Source: Coriobacteriia bacterium (lineage in GTDB: Bacteria > Actinomycetota > Coriobacteriia > WRKU01 > WQUG01). From it: 59,038 nucleotides of DNA. A program made the position numbers and the translations under genes. Position 1 is the first letter of the stretch, and every line of letters begins with the position of its first letter. The stretch covers positions 1 through 59,038 of the forward strand of contig WRBC01000010.1 in the NCBI GenBank assembly GCA_009779855.1. The letters run 5' to 3'. Under the pieces are notes generated by a model, which worked only from the letters and a program-made list of their open reading frames with translations, was not told the DNA's origin and did not search any database. This document shows positions 26,858 through 36,229 of the stretch, in pieces.

Positions 26858-28476
26858 GCAGGAGTCCTTTCAAGTCCATACGCAGACAGCGAAGCGTCAT
26901 TGGCCAACTCTCTATTGTTTGTTCTAAAAGCAAGCTTGAGCTTTGCTATAGTTTCCGAATCCAAATCGTCTGGATTCGGAAGACGAATTTTTCTAAGGTA
27001 CTGAGCCTGCAGTCTGTAAGTGCCACCACGCATCTTCACGCCATAAGCATCGATAACAATCTCAACGGGCTTTGATAACAATAGCCCACCCAAAGCCTCA
27101 AGATCCCACTTATCCGATATTATCCAATATAAGTTATGATGAGGGTAGTAACCTCCCTCGTCATAAACTGGCTGAATGCTTGACTTCATATCCTGGATAA
27201 GAAGCTTAGGAGTTGAAGTTAACCTTGAGTGCACTTTGTCTATTGTTCGATACCATTGCTCTGAAGCTGTCCTTTTTGCAATGTATCGGGAACGAAGCAA
27301 GGACTCTTTAGACGAAAGGTATTTTTTCGCCCTTGGATATTTCTCTAAATCTATTAAAGAGCCATCATCAGTCCACGGATTAAGTAGCCAAGTATTCTTT
27401 TCAGAAATTTTCCCTTCTCTAGTTTGCCTGGACATGACAAGGGGAATCAATAGCTCGCCCTCAACAAGATTTGGGTCATCCAAAATGAATACCTCATCTT
27501 TTCCTGTTGCAACTCCGATACCCACTTTTGTGCCCGTATCATCGTTCTGTAATGGAGAAAATTTGATATCTAATTCATTCAAGAAAGCTAGGCGATCTGG
27601 GGAGGTAAGTGGCCAGGAAGACTCATGGTCAAACCAGTAATTTAGCTTGTGTGCTTGAATAATTTCATCATTCAACGTCTCGGAACCTTCTTCGCGGAGC
27701 CACGAGAGAAGCTTTCTGGATGACGAAGAGGAAAACTGTTCTGACAGCGTCGCGAATACCGCCTGCGATTGTCCTGCATTGCGAATCTGGATTATAGCAG
27801 GATAGGCAGAAACCCTATTTTCAAATGCGTCCACATCATGCATTTTCAGCACAAGCTCCATAGCATACTGATCAACAATCAGCCTTCTTAACTTCTTGCC
27901 GTAAGCATTGTGCATCCACCTGTCAGCGCATATAAAGCTCATCACACCGTTTACCGAAAGAGATTTGAGAGCTGTTTCAATAAAGCCAATATATATGTCA
28001 GTTCCTGGCGTCATTGTTTTACACGTCTTAATGTAAGTCTTGCGACGCTCTCCTTCTATTGCAGTTCCCCGAATGTATGGGGGATTACCAATAACAAAAT
28101 CAGCAGTTCCCAATTGGCAATTTGTTAGATAATCTTCTTCAAGGAGCCAACTATCGATTATTTCTTCACTTAAATCTCGATCAATGCCGAAATTCACAAG
28201 CTGCTTACGAAGTCCCAAGCGACAATACCTAACATCTGCTTCATTAATCTCAAAAGCGCGTAGCGATCTTTTCAGCAATTCGGGAGATTTACTATACCTC
28301 TTCATGGACTCTAATAGTCTCTGAACTATTGGGAATAAAAAGGCTCCTTGGCCAAATGACGGCTCGACTACAAGTTTATCAACTAAGTCAAGATCAGAAT
28401 CATACCCGCAGCAGTCAAGTATCATTTCAACTACCCATCGCTGAGTAAAAACAGCTCCATTTTTTGTCTTGGTCAT
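26854..28476 (-). CDS. N6-adenine DNA methyltransferase of the restriction-modification pair
   Basis: 540 residues. SAM-binding motif near residue 39 (VVEPSFGQGAF), catalytic motif IV GNPPYIRG near residue 130, followed by a long target-recognition half ending with YRLQAQYLRKIRLPNP, typical of Eco57I/PaeR7I-type adenine methyltransferases. It should methylate the adenine of the site cut by the partner enzyme. GGAGG lies upstream of the ATG, and TATAAT at 28498-28503 gives a short leader. Its coding strand is AT-richer than host genes, which fits recent transfer with the element. Confidence 0.9.
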   Translation of the reverse strand: MTKTKNGAVFTQRWVVEMILDCCGYDSDLDLVDKLVVEPSFGQGAFLFPIVQRLLESMKRYSKSPELLKRSLRAFEINEADVRYCRLGLRKQLVNFGIDRDLSEEIIDSWLLEEDYLTNCQLGTADFVIGNPPYIRGTAIEGERRKTYIKTCKTMTPGTDIYIGFIETALKSLSVNGVMSFICADRWMHNAYGKKLRRLIVDQYAMELVLKMHDVDAFENRVSAYPAIIQIRNAGQSQAVFATLSEQFSSSSSRKLLSWLREEGSETLNDEIIQAHKLNYWFDHESSWPLTSPDRLAFLNELDIKFSPLQNDDTGTKVGIGVATGKDEVFILDDPNLVEGELLIPLVMSRQTREGKISEKNTWLLNPWTDDGSLIDLEKYPRAKKYLSSKESLLRSRYIAKRTASEQWYRTIDKVHSRLTSTPKLLIQDMKSSIQPVYDEGGYYPHHNLYWIISDKWDLEALGGLLLSKPVEIVIDAYGVKMRGGTYRLQAQYLRKIRLPNPDDLDSETIAKLKLAFRTNNRELANDASLSAYGLERTPA

Positions 28477-28497
28477 TGTGCCTCCATATCTCGGTTC

Positions 28498-28503
28498 ATT
28501 ATA
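28498..28503 (-). promoter_or_regulatory. -10 element of the restriction-modification operon
   Basis: Minus-strand GGTATAAT ends 22 bases before the methyltransferase ATG; it is a perfect TATAAT. No clear -35 lies at 17 bases. GGAGG at about 28481-28486 serves as ribosome site. Confidence 0.55.
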
Positions 28504-28585
28504 CCTCAGTCATCAGGCAGTATTCGTTCAGCAAATTTGAATCTTATATAATGTGAGAGCAGGATAAGAAACCCGCATACATTGT

Positions 28586-28646
28586 TCGGGCTATCAGGCA
28601 AGCCTGCTACCCGTTTGTGCAGCACAAAGTACGTATGCTGCACAAA
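28586..28646. other. Cluster of inverted repeats, candidate oriT or operator
   Basis: Within 61 bases: CAGGC-aa-GCCTG (28595-28606) enclosed by CGGG and CCCG, then the perfect 11-bp arms TTTGTGCAGCA (28614-28624) and TGCTGCACAAA (28636-28646) around an 11-base loop. The cluster lies between the coupling-protein terminator and the restriction promoter. Paired inverted repeats of this kind are found at transfer origins, but an operator for the restriction operon is equally possible. Confidence 0.45.
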
Positions 28647-28668
28647 ATCACAATGTTTACACGCTCAC

Positions 28669-28703
28669 AAAAAGAGCTAAAATGCGCATACATTCTAGCT
28701 CTT
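28669..28703 (-). terminator. Terminator of the mobilization operon
   Basis: Read on the minus strand: 13-bp stem (AAGAGCTAGAATG with CATTTTAGCTCTT, one G-T), 6-base loop TATGCG, then TTTG. It starts 36 bases after the coupling-protein stop. Confidence 0.8.
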
Positions 28704-28738
28704 CTCAACTTGCTAATTGTTTACTTTGCAAACATTGC

Positions 28739-30613
28739 CTACATATAACGAGGATCATCAATTGTTTCTAGCGCTCGTGCGATGTCACCAATAGCTTTAT
28801 CTTTTTGACTATCATTCCATCGCCAAGCTTTTGCAGGCTCTGGATTGATTATTGGTCGCTTTGGCTTCATCTCTGCCTGCTTGTCTGCATCTGCCTCTAC
28901 TCCCCCAAGTCCTAAAGCATCTCCCACAAAAGTTTTAGATACTGGCAGTGAAGAACATGCATAAGCCTGTCCGTTTTTTACAACAAGATGTCCTATTTCA
29001 TAGCCCCATTTTGCAAGGTCTGCAGCACGAAACAATTTTGATTCCTGATAGCTTACCGATTCAGTTGTTGAGCCGTTGTTTGCTCCTCGAGTATTTGACC
29101 GAGTTTTCAGCTCAACAGTATAGCTGCCCAATGTCTCTTCAAGATGCTTGGGTTCTTCTTTGTCTGATGCTGCCAAAAACAGTGTCGTGGCAAGATTGTT
29201 AAGGATCGCTGGAGCATCTTTTCCATATACCGCTTTAATCTGTGAGCGATCTTGTGCGGCAATAACTAGATGCATCCCCTGGCTTCTAATTACAGAAATA
29301 TGTTTTGCAAGGTCGTCGATTTTTGGCATCTGAGGAAACTCTTCCAATATGAAAAATATAGGTGCTGGAAGAGTGCCATTGCAGCGACTTTCAGCAAGTC
29401 GCCTCAGTCCATCTATCATTTGATTAACAAAGGCTGCAAGAAGGGCATCATAGGCTTTGCCAGATGAGTTAAAGCGAACATACACCATGCACTTCCCCTC
29501 AAGAAAGTCCTCAACAGAAATACCTGAATGTGCAAGCATTCCTGAAATACTAGGATCAGCATAAATGCTGAGTGCAGTATTTAGATTCATCTGAAAACCA
29601 CCGTATGTTTCATCAGGAGCTTCTAGCAATGGCTTCAAAATGTGCTTTGCGTGCGACTTGAAAGACAACCTTTTGACGATATCGCATAAGTCCTCTTTTG
29701 AAAGTGCTGCAAGAGCGGCAACTGTGGAGAGGTTTTTCATGTCCTTTGGAATATCTTCACTCTCTACTACAAAGGCACATATTCCAGAAAAGAGAATGCG
29801 AGCAGCTTGTGTCCAGATAGGTGAACTTGCACTTGATTCAGGAATCAAATTGCTTGAAATGATGCGAATCTCACTTGCTAAATCTTGCCTCTCTCTACCA
29901 TTAACTTCACGTGCGCAATCAAGGGCAGGTTGCAGCGGGTTCCACCCATCTGAAGTTCTGCTACTTGAAAAATCAATACACACTGTCTTAAATCCAGTAT
30001 CTATTGCTTTCTGTCCGGTTACCGCAAAACATTCACCTTTTGGATCAAGAACAATACCAGACGTCTCTGACTCAATAAGTTGTGCGATAGTTGGGATAAG
30101 ACAGCTTGTGGTCTTACCTGATCCTGTACCACCCAGTACAAGTGCGTGAATTATTTCGTCATAGAGAAGTTTGCTTCTATTCGCTCCAATGCCGCCGACT
30201 ACCAGACCTACCTTTGGCTTTTTGCCCTTTTTCCAAACCTTGAAAGCTCGCTTAAGATCTCTAGGTCTTGAAAGTAGTCTGCTTGAGCCATGCAGCTTGC
30301 TTCTTGAAGGCTTTTCTCCTAGCCAGACCCCATTGTGAAATCCATCCATATATTGGCAAGTAAGGCTTACCGCAAGCCCTAGGACTAGAATAGCGAGAGC
30401 TGCAAAAAGTACTACTTCACTAGTTAGCGCAATATCTAGGGAAATGTAACCCATTAGTATTGCGATTTGTTCTTTTGTCCACTCAATCCAATGCGGTGCA
30501 AAGTAGCTTATGACAACTACACTGCCTGCAGCAATAGTTCCGAGCAGTACAAAGCACACTGTAAAGGACCGCATTGGATTGGGCGGCTTGTTGTATGATT
30601 TCAATTTCTTCAT
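28739..30613 (-). CDS. VirD4/TraG-type coupling protein
   Basis: 624 residues. Two N-terminal membrane helices (about 17-39 and 64-86), then a RecA-like ATPase with Walker A LVLGGTGSGKTTS (residues about 158-170), the conserved VLDPKGECF, and Walker B IFFILEEFPQMPKIDDL. Coupling proteins bring the relaxase-DNA complex to a type IV secretion channel at the membrane. One base separates it from the relaxase gene upstream. Carrying its own coupling protein while lacking a channel is less common among mobilizable elements. The C-terminal part (about residues 560-624) is charged and variable. Confidence 0.92.
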   Translation of the reverse strand: MKKLKSYNKPPNPMRSFTVCFVLLGTIAAGSVVVISYFAPHWIEWTKEQIAILMGYISLDIALTSEVVLFAALAILVLGLAVSLTCQYMDGFHNGVWLGEKPSRSKLHGSSRLLSRPRDLKRAFKVWKKGKKPKVGLVVGGIGANRSKLLYDEIIHALVLGGTGSGKTTSCLIPTIAQLIESETSGIVLDPKGECFAVTGQKAIDTGFKTVCIDFSSSRTSDGWNPLQPALDCAREVNGRERQDLASEIRIISSNLIPESSASSPIWTQAARILFSGICAFVVESEDIPKDMKNLSTVAALAALSKEDLCDIVKRLSFKSHAKHILKPLLEAPDETYGGFQMNLNTALSIYADPSISGMLAHSGISVEDFLEGKCMVYVRFNSSGKAYDALLAAFVNQMIDGLRRLAESRCNGTLPAPIFFILEEFPQMPKIDDLAKHISVIRSQGMHLVIAAQDRSQIKAVYGKDAPAILNNLATTLFLAASDKEEPKHLEETLGSYTVELKTRSNTRGANNGSTTESVSYQESKLFRAADLAKWGYEIGHLVVKNGQAYACSSLPVSKTFVGDALGLGGVEADADKQAEMKPKRPIINPEPAKAWRWNDSQKDKAIGDIARALETIDDPRYM

Positions 30614-30614
30614 C

Positions 30615-32075
30615 TTACATTCCCTTCTTTGTCGCCTTCATAACGACGTTGTTAGTTAACGTTTGTAATGGCGGGAGAGACTTAGGAGTGCGCGTAAGAA
30701 CTAAGTGGAGTGCTCTACTTAAAGTCTTGATGCTTGTCCTTTGCACAATGTCCCCTGCCTCATCGCCTACATCTTTCCTCGCACCCGAATTGACTGCTTG
30801 TTGAAAAGTCCTCTGTAATAAATGAGTGTTTACAGCAATCGCTTGACCAAGGGATGTCCTAAAGCCTGCCGCACGTGCAAAAGATGCTTTCACCGAAGGC
30901 AGTCTCTTTAAAGTGCTAATTGCTTCTGGCTTAGGTGTGCGGCTTAATTTGCTTATTTCCCCAAAGCCTTTTCCAGCAGCAAGCTGTTCGCTGGGCTTTA
31001 AGCAAGAGGTAATCTCCTCTTTTAGCGCTTGAATCTGCTTGCGCTCTTTTGGAAGCATCACTAGGCTATCCCCATCAGGTGTAAAGGTCATCTTCTTTGC
31101 AGGCATGAGCACTTCACCCTTTGTACGTGAGATAAGTGTATTTGCCATGCGAGTGTGAAGGTCACTTTCTGCAGCAAGTACGTAAGCATCACGCTTTACT
31201 CCACTAAGCGACTTTAGGCGAGCATGCTCTAAAACAGCAGCCTGATACTTCTCGCTAAGCTTTTGCAGCTCTGGGTCAACTTTTACAACATCAACAACTG
31301 CTCTATCAACAACATGTTTTGCCTCTGAGTTTCGCTTGCTGAGATTGCCATACTTAAGCGACCCCTCCTTGGGAAGCGCTTGTGCAATCTTTTCTTGCAC
31401 CTGCTCACTAAAGGCATCTGTATTCTTTAGCGCAGCTATCAAATCATCACGCGCTTGTGATCTTGCAAGATTGTGCACTTGCTGATGAGGCTTGAGAGCC
31501 TGTGTAACAAAATTCTCACGAGCAACTACGAGCTGCTTCTTTGGAAGTAGCCTATTGAACTCTCCACTCTTGTCCCATGAAAACACGTGGACATGGATAT
31601 TATTTTCTTGGTTTATGTGCAGAGCCGCGCACCATCTAACATTTTCAGGGGCAATCACATCAAGCTGTTCAATATGCTTATTCCAGCTAGAACGAAGTAG
31701 TCTCTCCCAATCTTGTTTTGTGCTGAGATTAAGAGCATGAGCATCTTCTCTTCTTACAGATACCACTGTTGTGATAATCGCCGAATCTGTTTGGGTAAGC
31801 TCTTTTTGAAGAGCTAGTCTTGAAGGTATACCATGCTGATCGAAAAGTGCATGTCCTGTATTAAGCTCTTTGACACTGCCAGGACGAAATTCAATATAGC
31901 CAAGTTTCACCATGCGTTCGTTTTCTGCAGCAATGCGCAAATCATCTTCAGTTTTGAGCGTGACAGCACCTTGCCTGTTTGCAATATAGAGCAACCTACT
32001 GCTACCAATCGCAGAATGATTGGCAGCAGTACTTAACATCACCTGATGGTTCACAACCAGAGCAGAACCAGCCAT
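30615..32075 (-). CDS. Relaxase (MOBP/MobL-like)
   Basis: 486 residues. The histidine triad LHINQENNIHVHVFSW (His153, His161, His163) is the metal site of HUH relaxases, and tyrosines near residues 30 and 60 are candidates for the nicking residue. The middle and C-terminal parts have helical, charged segments (LSEKYQAAVLEHARLKS) as in Clostridia and actinobacterial MobL/MobP proteins. It would nick the element at oriT and lead the strand into the recipient. It is between its accessory gene (2 bases) and the coupling-protein gene (1 base). Confidence 0.85.
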   Translation of the reverse strand: MAGSALVVNHQVMLSTAANHSAIGSSRLLYIANRQGAVTLKTEDDLRIAAENERMVKLGYIEFRPGSVKELNTGHALFDQHGIPSRLALQKELTQTDSAIITTVVSVRREDAHALNLSTKQDWERLLRSSWNKHIEQLDVIAPENVRWCAALHINQENNIHVHVFSWDKSGEFNRLLPKKQLVVARENFVTQALKPHQQVHNLARSQARDDLIAALKNTDAFSEQVQEKIAQALPKEGSLKYGNLSKRNSEAKHVVDRAVVDVVKVDPELQKLSEKYQAAVLEHARLKSLSGVKRDAYVLAAESDLHTRMANTLISRTKGEVLMPAKKMTFTPDGDSLVMLPKERKQIQALKEEITSCLKPSEQLAAGKGFGEISKLSRTPKPEAISTLKRLPSVKASFARAAGFRTSLGQAIAVNTHLLQRTFQQAVNSGARKDVGDEAGDIVQRTSIKTLSRALHLVLTRTPKSLPPLQTLTNNVVMKATKKGM

Positions 32076-32077
32076 AA

Positions 32078-32515
32078 CTAGCCATCCTTAACATCTCTGT
32101 AAGAACGACCACTTTGAAGCTCGCCTGCCATCTGCGAATAATACCTCCAGAGTTCATACGGATCAGTTTCTTTCCACACAGGTACTACCGCACGTGCAAG
32201 GTCTGTTAGCATGACTGCGGAGTACAAGCTAGACTTTGTGCCCTTGCTGTTTACCTTGGCGATTCGCTCTTCAAGTTCATCGTTGCGAGATTGCATCTCT
32301 TCACGAAGAAGGTTAAACTCAACCTCCATAACGTCGCGAATAAGCGAACCTACAGGGGTTGCGAAAACATTAAGACTTTCGCAAGCAAGTCCTTGTTCTA
32401 GCAGATGGCGTATTGCGTCTGCTTCTTTCAGACCAGAGGCCACACGATAAGATTCAATCCGCTTATTAAGCAGCGGATCAAGCCTAATGCTTTTGATAAT
32501 TTTCTTTTTTGACAT
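32078..32515 (-). CDS. Relaxosome accessory protein, MobC-like
   Basis: 145 residues. N-terminal KSIRLDPLLNKRIESYRVASGLKEADAIRHLLEQGL looks like a ribbon-helix-helix DNA-binding unit, and the middle (NLLREEMQSRNDELEERIAKV) is a likely coiled coil. Position immediately before the relaxase gene is that of MobC/MbeC-type proteins that help the relaxase melt oriT. Family call is from fold-like features and context. Confidence 0.75.
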   Translation of the reverse strand: MSKKKIIKSIRLDPLLNKRIESYRVASGLKEADAIRHLLEQGLACESLNVFATPVGSLIRDVMEVEFNLLREEMQSRNDELEERIAKVNSKGTKSSLYSAVMLTDLARAVVPVWKETDPYELWRYYSQMAGELQSGRSYRDVKDG

Positions 32516-32521
32516 GGCGCA

Positions 32522-33403
32522 TCACCATGAACCGAAATGATGAATAGCAGGTCGATACATAACAGGTACTGATTGACCAGAACGACCATTGCGATTTTTC
32601 TCAATATGCAACAGCAGTGGACGCTTATCATGCTGCATAACTGCATCTTTTTCGCTTTTAACACAATCGAGATCTAGGCGAATAACAATATCGGCATCAT
32701 GTCGCAAATGGCTTGAGCCTCTGACATCAGCATTCTTTGACACTGATGAAAGTGCGATAGTGGGAACACCTTCTACATGTGCAATTCTTGCCAATCTGCG
32801 ACTAGTTACATCAATCGCATCCGTCGAGAGCAAAGAGGTTCCTTCGACGGGAACAATCTGTGCATAATCAACTAGTAACACAGGCGGTGACCCACTCTTC
32901 TCTGCCATGCTATTTGCCAGAGAGTGCAAATCTCCAGCAGTGTAATGCTTTGCGCCAACACTTGAAGACAGTGCGCCATCAAGAATATACAAATTGCTTG
33001 CAAGTTGACTAAAGACATTCTTTGTCAATCCAAGCAAATATCTTTTTTCTGGACTTAGATTAAGTTCATCAAAAAGTTCAGACTCATTCAAAGCGTGCTC
33101 TGGCTCAAGTGTGGCTGAAAGCGCTGACAGTAAGCGTCTAACAATCTGTGCTCGTCCAAGTTCATAACTGGCAAAGATTATCTGTCTGCTGGCAGCCAAT
33201 TGAGATATAACGAAGATGAGCAGATCAGTTTTGCCCATTCCTGCTGCGCCATGCACCAAAAGAAACTCATCAGAAATGCCACCATTTAAGGCGTCGTCTA
33301 GCGATTGGATTCCGAGAGGAACCCTCAAAGGTGGCTTCGCAAGAAAATTATCAATGTCGGCAGCGATGTCGCTGCAATTTGACACAGTTGATGCTAAACT
33401 CAT
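32522..33403 (-). CDS. DnaB-like RecA-fold ATPase (RepA-type helicase)
   Basis: 293 residues from the ATG at 33403, which has AAAGGAG 8 bases upstream; the frame extends 24 codons further without a ribosome site. Walker A VHGAAGMGKTDLL (about residues 50-62), Walker B VLLVDYAQIV, and the DnaB-like arginine/lysine end LRHDADIVIRL and EKNRNGRSG identify a hexameric replicative-helicase-like ATPase lacking the DnaB N-terminal domain, like plasmid RepA. It may let the excised circle replicate during transfer. Part of the mobilization operon. Confidence 0.82.
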   Translation of the reverse strand: MSLASTVSNCSDIAADIDNFLAKPPLRVPLGIQSLDDALNGGISDEFLLVHGAAGMGKTDLLIFVISQLAASRQIIFASYELGRAQIVRRLLSALSATLEPEHALNESELFDELNLSPEKRYLLGLTKNVFSQLASNLYILDGALSSSVGAKHYTAGDLHSLANSMAEKSGSPPVLLVDYAQIVPVEGTSLLSTDAIDVTSRRLARIAHVEGVPTIALSSVSKNADVRGSSHLRHDADIVIRLDLDCVKSEKDAVMQHDKRPLLLHIEKNRNGRSGQSVPVMYRPAIHHFGSW

Positions 33404-33471
33404 AAAGTATTCTCCTTTCAATTTGAGGCTGGATGGATACGCGAGCCGTTTTCTGTTGCAGCAGATGCGGC

Positions 33472-33675
33472 TCACTTATTTTGTGCTTCATTTTTCGATA
33501 CCCCCTTCATTAAGAATTCCATAAATTTTTCAGTTCCTACTATCTTTCTGCGATTGATTGGCAATAAGCAACCACTATCTTTCATTAGCGCATAGGCTGT
33601 GGGTTTGCTAATTTCCAGTATCTGCATCACATCATCAACCTGCAGAAAAGGTTTATCCAGAATGTCTCGCTCCAT
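33472..33675 (-). CDS. Small helix-turn-helix protein, probable excisionase or regulator
   Basis: 67 residues from the ATG at 33675, with GGGAGG upstream (a GTG four codons earlier is possible). QVDDVMQILEISKPTAYALMKDSGCLLPINRRKIVGTEKFMEFL is a MerR-like/HTH_17 fold of the type used by excisionases and element regulators. It stands at the head of the mobilization operon, 68 bases before the helicase gene. Excisionase is a guess from fold and element type. Confidence 0.75.
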   Translation of the reverse strand: MERDILDKPFLQVDDVMQILEISKPTAYALMKDSGCLLPINRRKIVGTEKFMEFLMKGVSKNEAQNK

Positions 33676-33707
33676 TGAAATCACCACCTCCCATGCGAAG
33701 ACTATCC

Positions 33708-34865
33708 CTAGTCACTTTCCCGAACAAAATTTATATAGTTTTGATCTGCATATTTATCTCCACCTAAAGAAATATCAAAGTATCCAGGCTCCAGAGAAGA
33801 CTTCCATTTTTCAAAATCGTCGGGAAGCATCTGTCCAAGCTCACCAAGAGGCGGCTGCACCACTTGAGAAAGTATCTTTTTATATTGAGGGTAATCTTCA
33901 AGAATTAGACTATCAATTAATTCAGTGTCAAACCTATCAGAAGCATCTGCCGTAAAGAATACCCAATGAGGCCATTCACCCTTGCTATTGCGAATTTCCA
34001 CAACAGTCGCGTACAGTGCATCACTCCAATTTTCAGAATTCAAAACACGCCAATCTGACGGGATGGTCACTTTTCCAGAAGCCAGTTGATACTCAACTTT
34101 AGCTGCAGCCTGCCTTTTCCAGAATTGATTTGAAGCGTCACCCTTTAAGTGACTGACAGACTGAGTTGATTTTTGCCATAAGAAATCTTTTCGATTAATT
34201 TCTTCGAGCGCAAATTTGAATTGTTCTCTAGTGGTGGGATTATCCATCCAGGGCACGATTAGATCCAGCAATCCCATAAGTAGACGATAAGTCTGAGTGT
34301 ATCCTGCGAAAAAGTCCCAGTTGCGCAATAAAAAATCAATGATTACGGTAGCTTCAATCGAGCACGAATTGTCAGCAAGTTGATTTGTCAACTCTTTCCC
34401 AAATTCAATTTCAGCAATTAAGGTTGCCGACTTAAATTCATCGCTGTACATAGTTCTTTCCAGATTAAGATTTTGCAGAATAACCTGAAGTGTTTCACGA
34501 AAGTGATAGATCGGATTCACCTTTAATTTCGGATCAACCGTCACAACAGATCCAAATTGTTCACACATTTGATAAGTAAACTCAACGAGAGGAAGTCCGT
34601 GTGTAACAGAGCCTCCCCAATCATACGAAGCATAGTTTGAGAAAATGTTTCGGGTCGCAGAAGTCACACTTGCGTCATTTAGATATACCCTTTGAAGAAT
34701 TCTGCGAATCATAGGATCGCTTGGCAATAACTCTCTTTCAAGCATCGCCTCAACAATTGAAGATGGGGAGCGATTCAGCAGTTCAGCTCTATCTTGCAGT
34801 GCTGCATCAAGTATCAGGCGAGCTTCTTCGCTCGAAAAGATAAACGTTTTTTTGGGCTTTATCAT
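33708..34865 (-). CDS. Element-borne protein of unknown function
   Basis: 385 residues from the ATG at 34865 (AGGAG upstream); 19 further codons in frame have no ribosome site. The first 55 residues (IFSSEEARLILDAALQDRAELLNRSPSSIVEAML) could be a ribbon-helix-helix-like unit; the rest is soluble, Trp/Phe/Tyr-rich (YDWGGSVTHGLPL, NWDFFAGYTQTYRLLMGLLDL) with no motif I recognise, and no signal peptide or membrane helix. It lies between the integrase and the small HTH gene. Might be a regulator, a defence factor or an accessory transfer protein. Confidence 0.75.
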   Translation of the reverse strand: MIKPKKTFIFSSEEARLILDAALQDRAELLNRSPSSIVEAMLERELLPSDPMIRRILQRVYLNDASVTSATRNIFSNYASYDWGGSVTHGLPLVEFTYQMCEQFGSVVTVDPKLKVNPIYHFRETLQVILQNLNLERTMYSDEFKSATLIAEIEFGKELTNQLADNSCSIEATVIIDFLLRNWDFFAGYTQTYRLLMGLLDLIVPWMDNPTTREQFKFALEEINRKDFLWQKSTQSVSHLKGDASNQFWKRQAAAKVEYQLASGKVTIPSDWRVLNSENWSDALYATVVEIRNSKGEWPHWVFFTADASDRFDTELIDSLILEDYPQYKKILSQVVQPPLGELGQMLPDDFEKWKSSLEPGYFDISLGGDKYADQNYINFVRESD

Positions 34866-34975
34866 CGCATTCTCCTGCTCAAAATTGTGGTCTACCAATA
34901 AGCATCTTTTTTGGTATACCAATAGTCTACCATATCAGAATACTGATACGCAACCTACTTCTTCGAGCATAGAAT

Positions 34976-36208
34976 TTATTTATTACGCAAAATATTATCA
35001 ATCGTTTCAGCTGCAGCAATATCGTTTGCACCCACAGCATGGGCGTAAGTTCCCAAGGTAAGGGAGGGCTGAGAATGTCCCATTCTATCTTGAACAGTTC
35101 TTAAATCTGTCTGATGGGCAATAAGTAAGGTCACTTGGGTGTGGCGCAATTCGTGAATAGTGAGTCCTTCATACCCCTTTCCTCGGTGATAGATTTTCCC
35201 ACCCTGCTCAAACTCTTTAATATCTTTTGTGAATCGACCAAAGTCATTATCCGCTGACCAATTGCGAAACCAGCGCGAAAAGTTATCAGGATCAATAAAG
35301 TCACCTAGGTCATTATTGACAACTGGAGTTTTCTCAGTTTGTTCAATACCAAGAAATCCAAAAAGTTCCGCCTGCTGCTGTTTCCACCTGCAAAGCAAGT
35401 CAGCCATATCTTGACTGTAGCTAAGCCATCGCTGGCTTTTCTTACTTTTTGGTGGGCGTAATTTCTTATCAGAGGCATACTGCTTGGCAACAAAAAGGCT
35501 GTTATTTTTTAGATCAACGTACTCCCATGTCAACCCAAGAACTTCGCCTCGTCTCATTCCAGTACGAATAAGCAGGTACAAGGCGATAATGCTGCCTGTC
35601 AAATCACTGCCTTCAAGAGCACTGAAAAAGCGAGCAGCTTCTTCTACAGATAAGCTCTTGCGCTCTGCTGACTTAGGTCGTGGAAAAGAAACAAGCTCAA
35701 AAGGATTCCTCATGATTATCTCATCAATAGTTGCGACTTGAAGTATTTGCCTCGCCTTAACATGTGCCTTATGGAGGGCATTCTCAGACATGATTTTATC
35801 TCTTCGAGCCTTCGCATATGTATCTCTAATTTTGGCGGGAGTCAACTCTTGCAATTCAATGCGAGGAAAAAGTTTTTCAATGCGCTCAATGTCTAACCTC
35901 TCACTACGATAAGAAAGTGGTGATCCCATCGTACCTTCTCGCAATTCATGAAAGCGTCTTGCATACTCCGCAAACGAAATGCCTTTTGCTTCAATTGGCG
36001 ACTTACCCTCAAGTTCCAATCGGTACTCTTCAAGTGCTTTTCGAGCATCAGCCTTTGTCCCATGTACCGTTTTGCGCGGAGCTCGCTTATAGCGTCCCTT
36101 TTCATCCCTTTCACCAAGATAATGCGTGATGAGCCACACATTGGATTTGATCTTACCCTTAGCGTCTTTCTTTCGCTCTATGACTCCAGCACCTTTAATT
36201 TTTATCAT
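34976..36208 (-). CDS. Tyrosine site-specific integrase
   Basis: 410 residues from the ATG at 36208 with AGAGG upstream; the frame continues 29 codons into the palindrome without a ribosome site. N-terminal arm-binding region, then the core-binding SAM-like domain (ISFAEYARRFHELRE) and the catalytic domain with the full set Arg (TGMRRGE, about residue 220), HELRH (His352, Arg355), GH (His378) and the nucleophile Tyr388 in GTYAHA. It inserts and, with a helper, excises the element at the tRNA. Adjacent to attR, as is usual for tRNA-targeting integrases. Confidence 0.95.
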   Translation of the reverse strand: MIKIKGAGVIERKKDAKGKIKSNVWLITHYLGERDEKGRYKRAPRKTVHGTKADARKALEEYRLELEGKSPIEAKGISFAEYARRFHELREGTMGSPLSYRSERLDIERIEKLFPRIELQELTPAKIRDTYAKARRDKIMSENALHKAHVKARQILQVATIDEIIMRNPFELVSFPRPKSAERKSLSVEEAARFFSALEGSDLTGSIIALYLLIRTGMRRGEVLGLTWEYVDLKNNSLFVAKQYASDKKLRPPKSKKSQRWLSYSQDMADLLCRWKQQQAELFGFLGIEQTEKTPVVNNDLGDFIDPDNFSRWFRNWSADNDFGRFTKDIKEFEQGGKIYHRGKGYEGLTIHELRHTQVTLLIAHQTDLRTVQDRMGHSQPSLTLGTYAHAVGANDIAAAETIDNILRNK

Positions 36209-36229
36209 TACTTTAACCTCTTTATTCCT

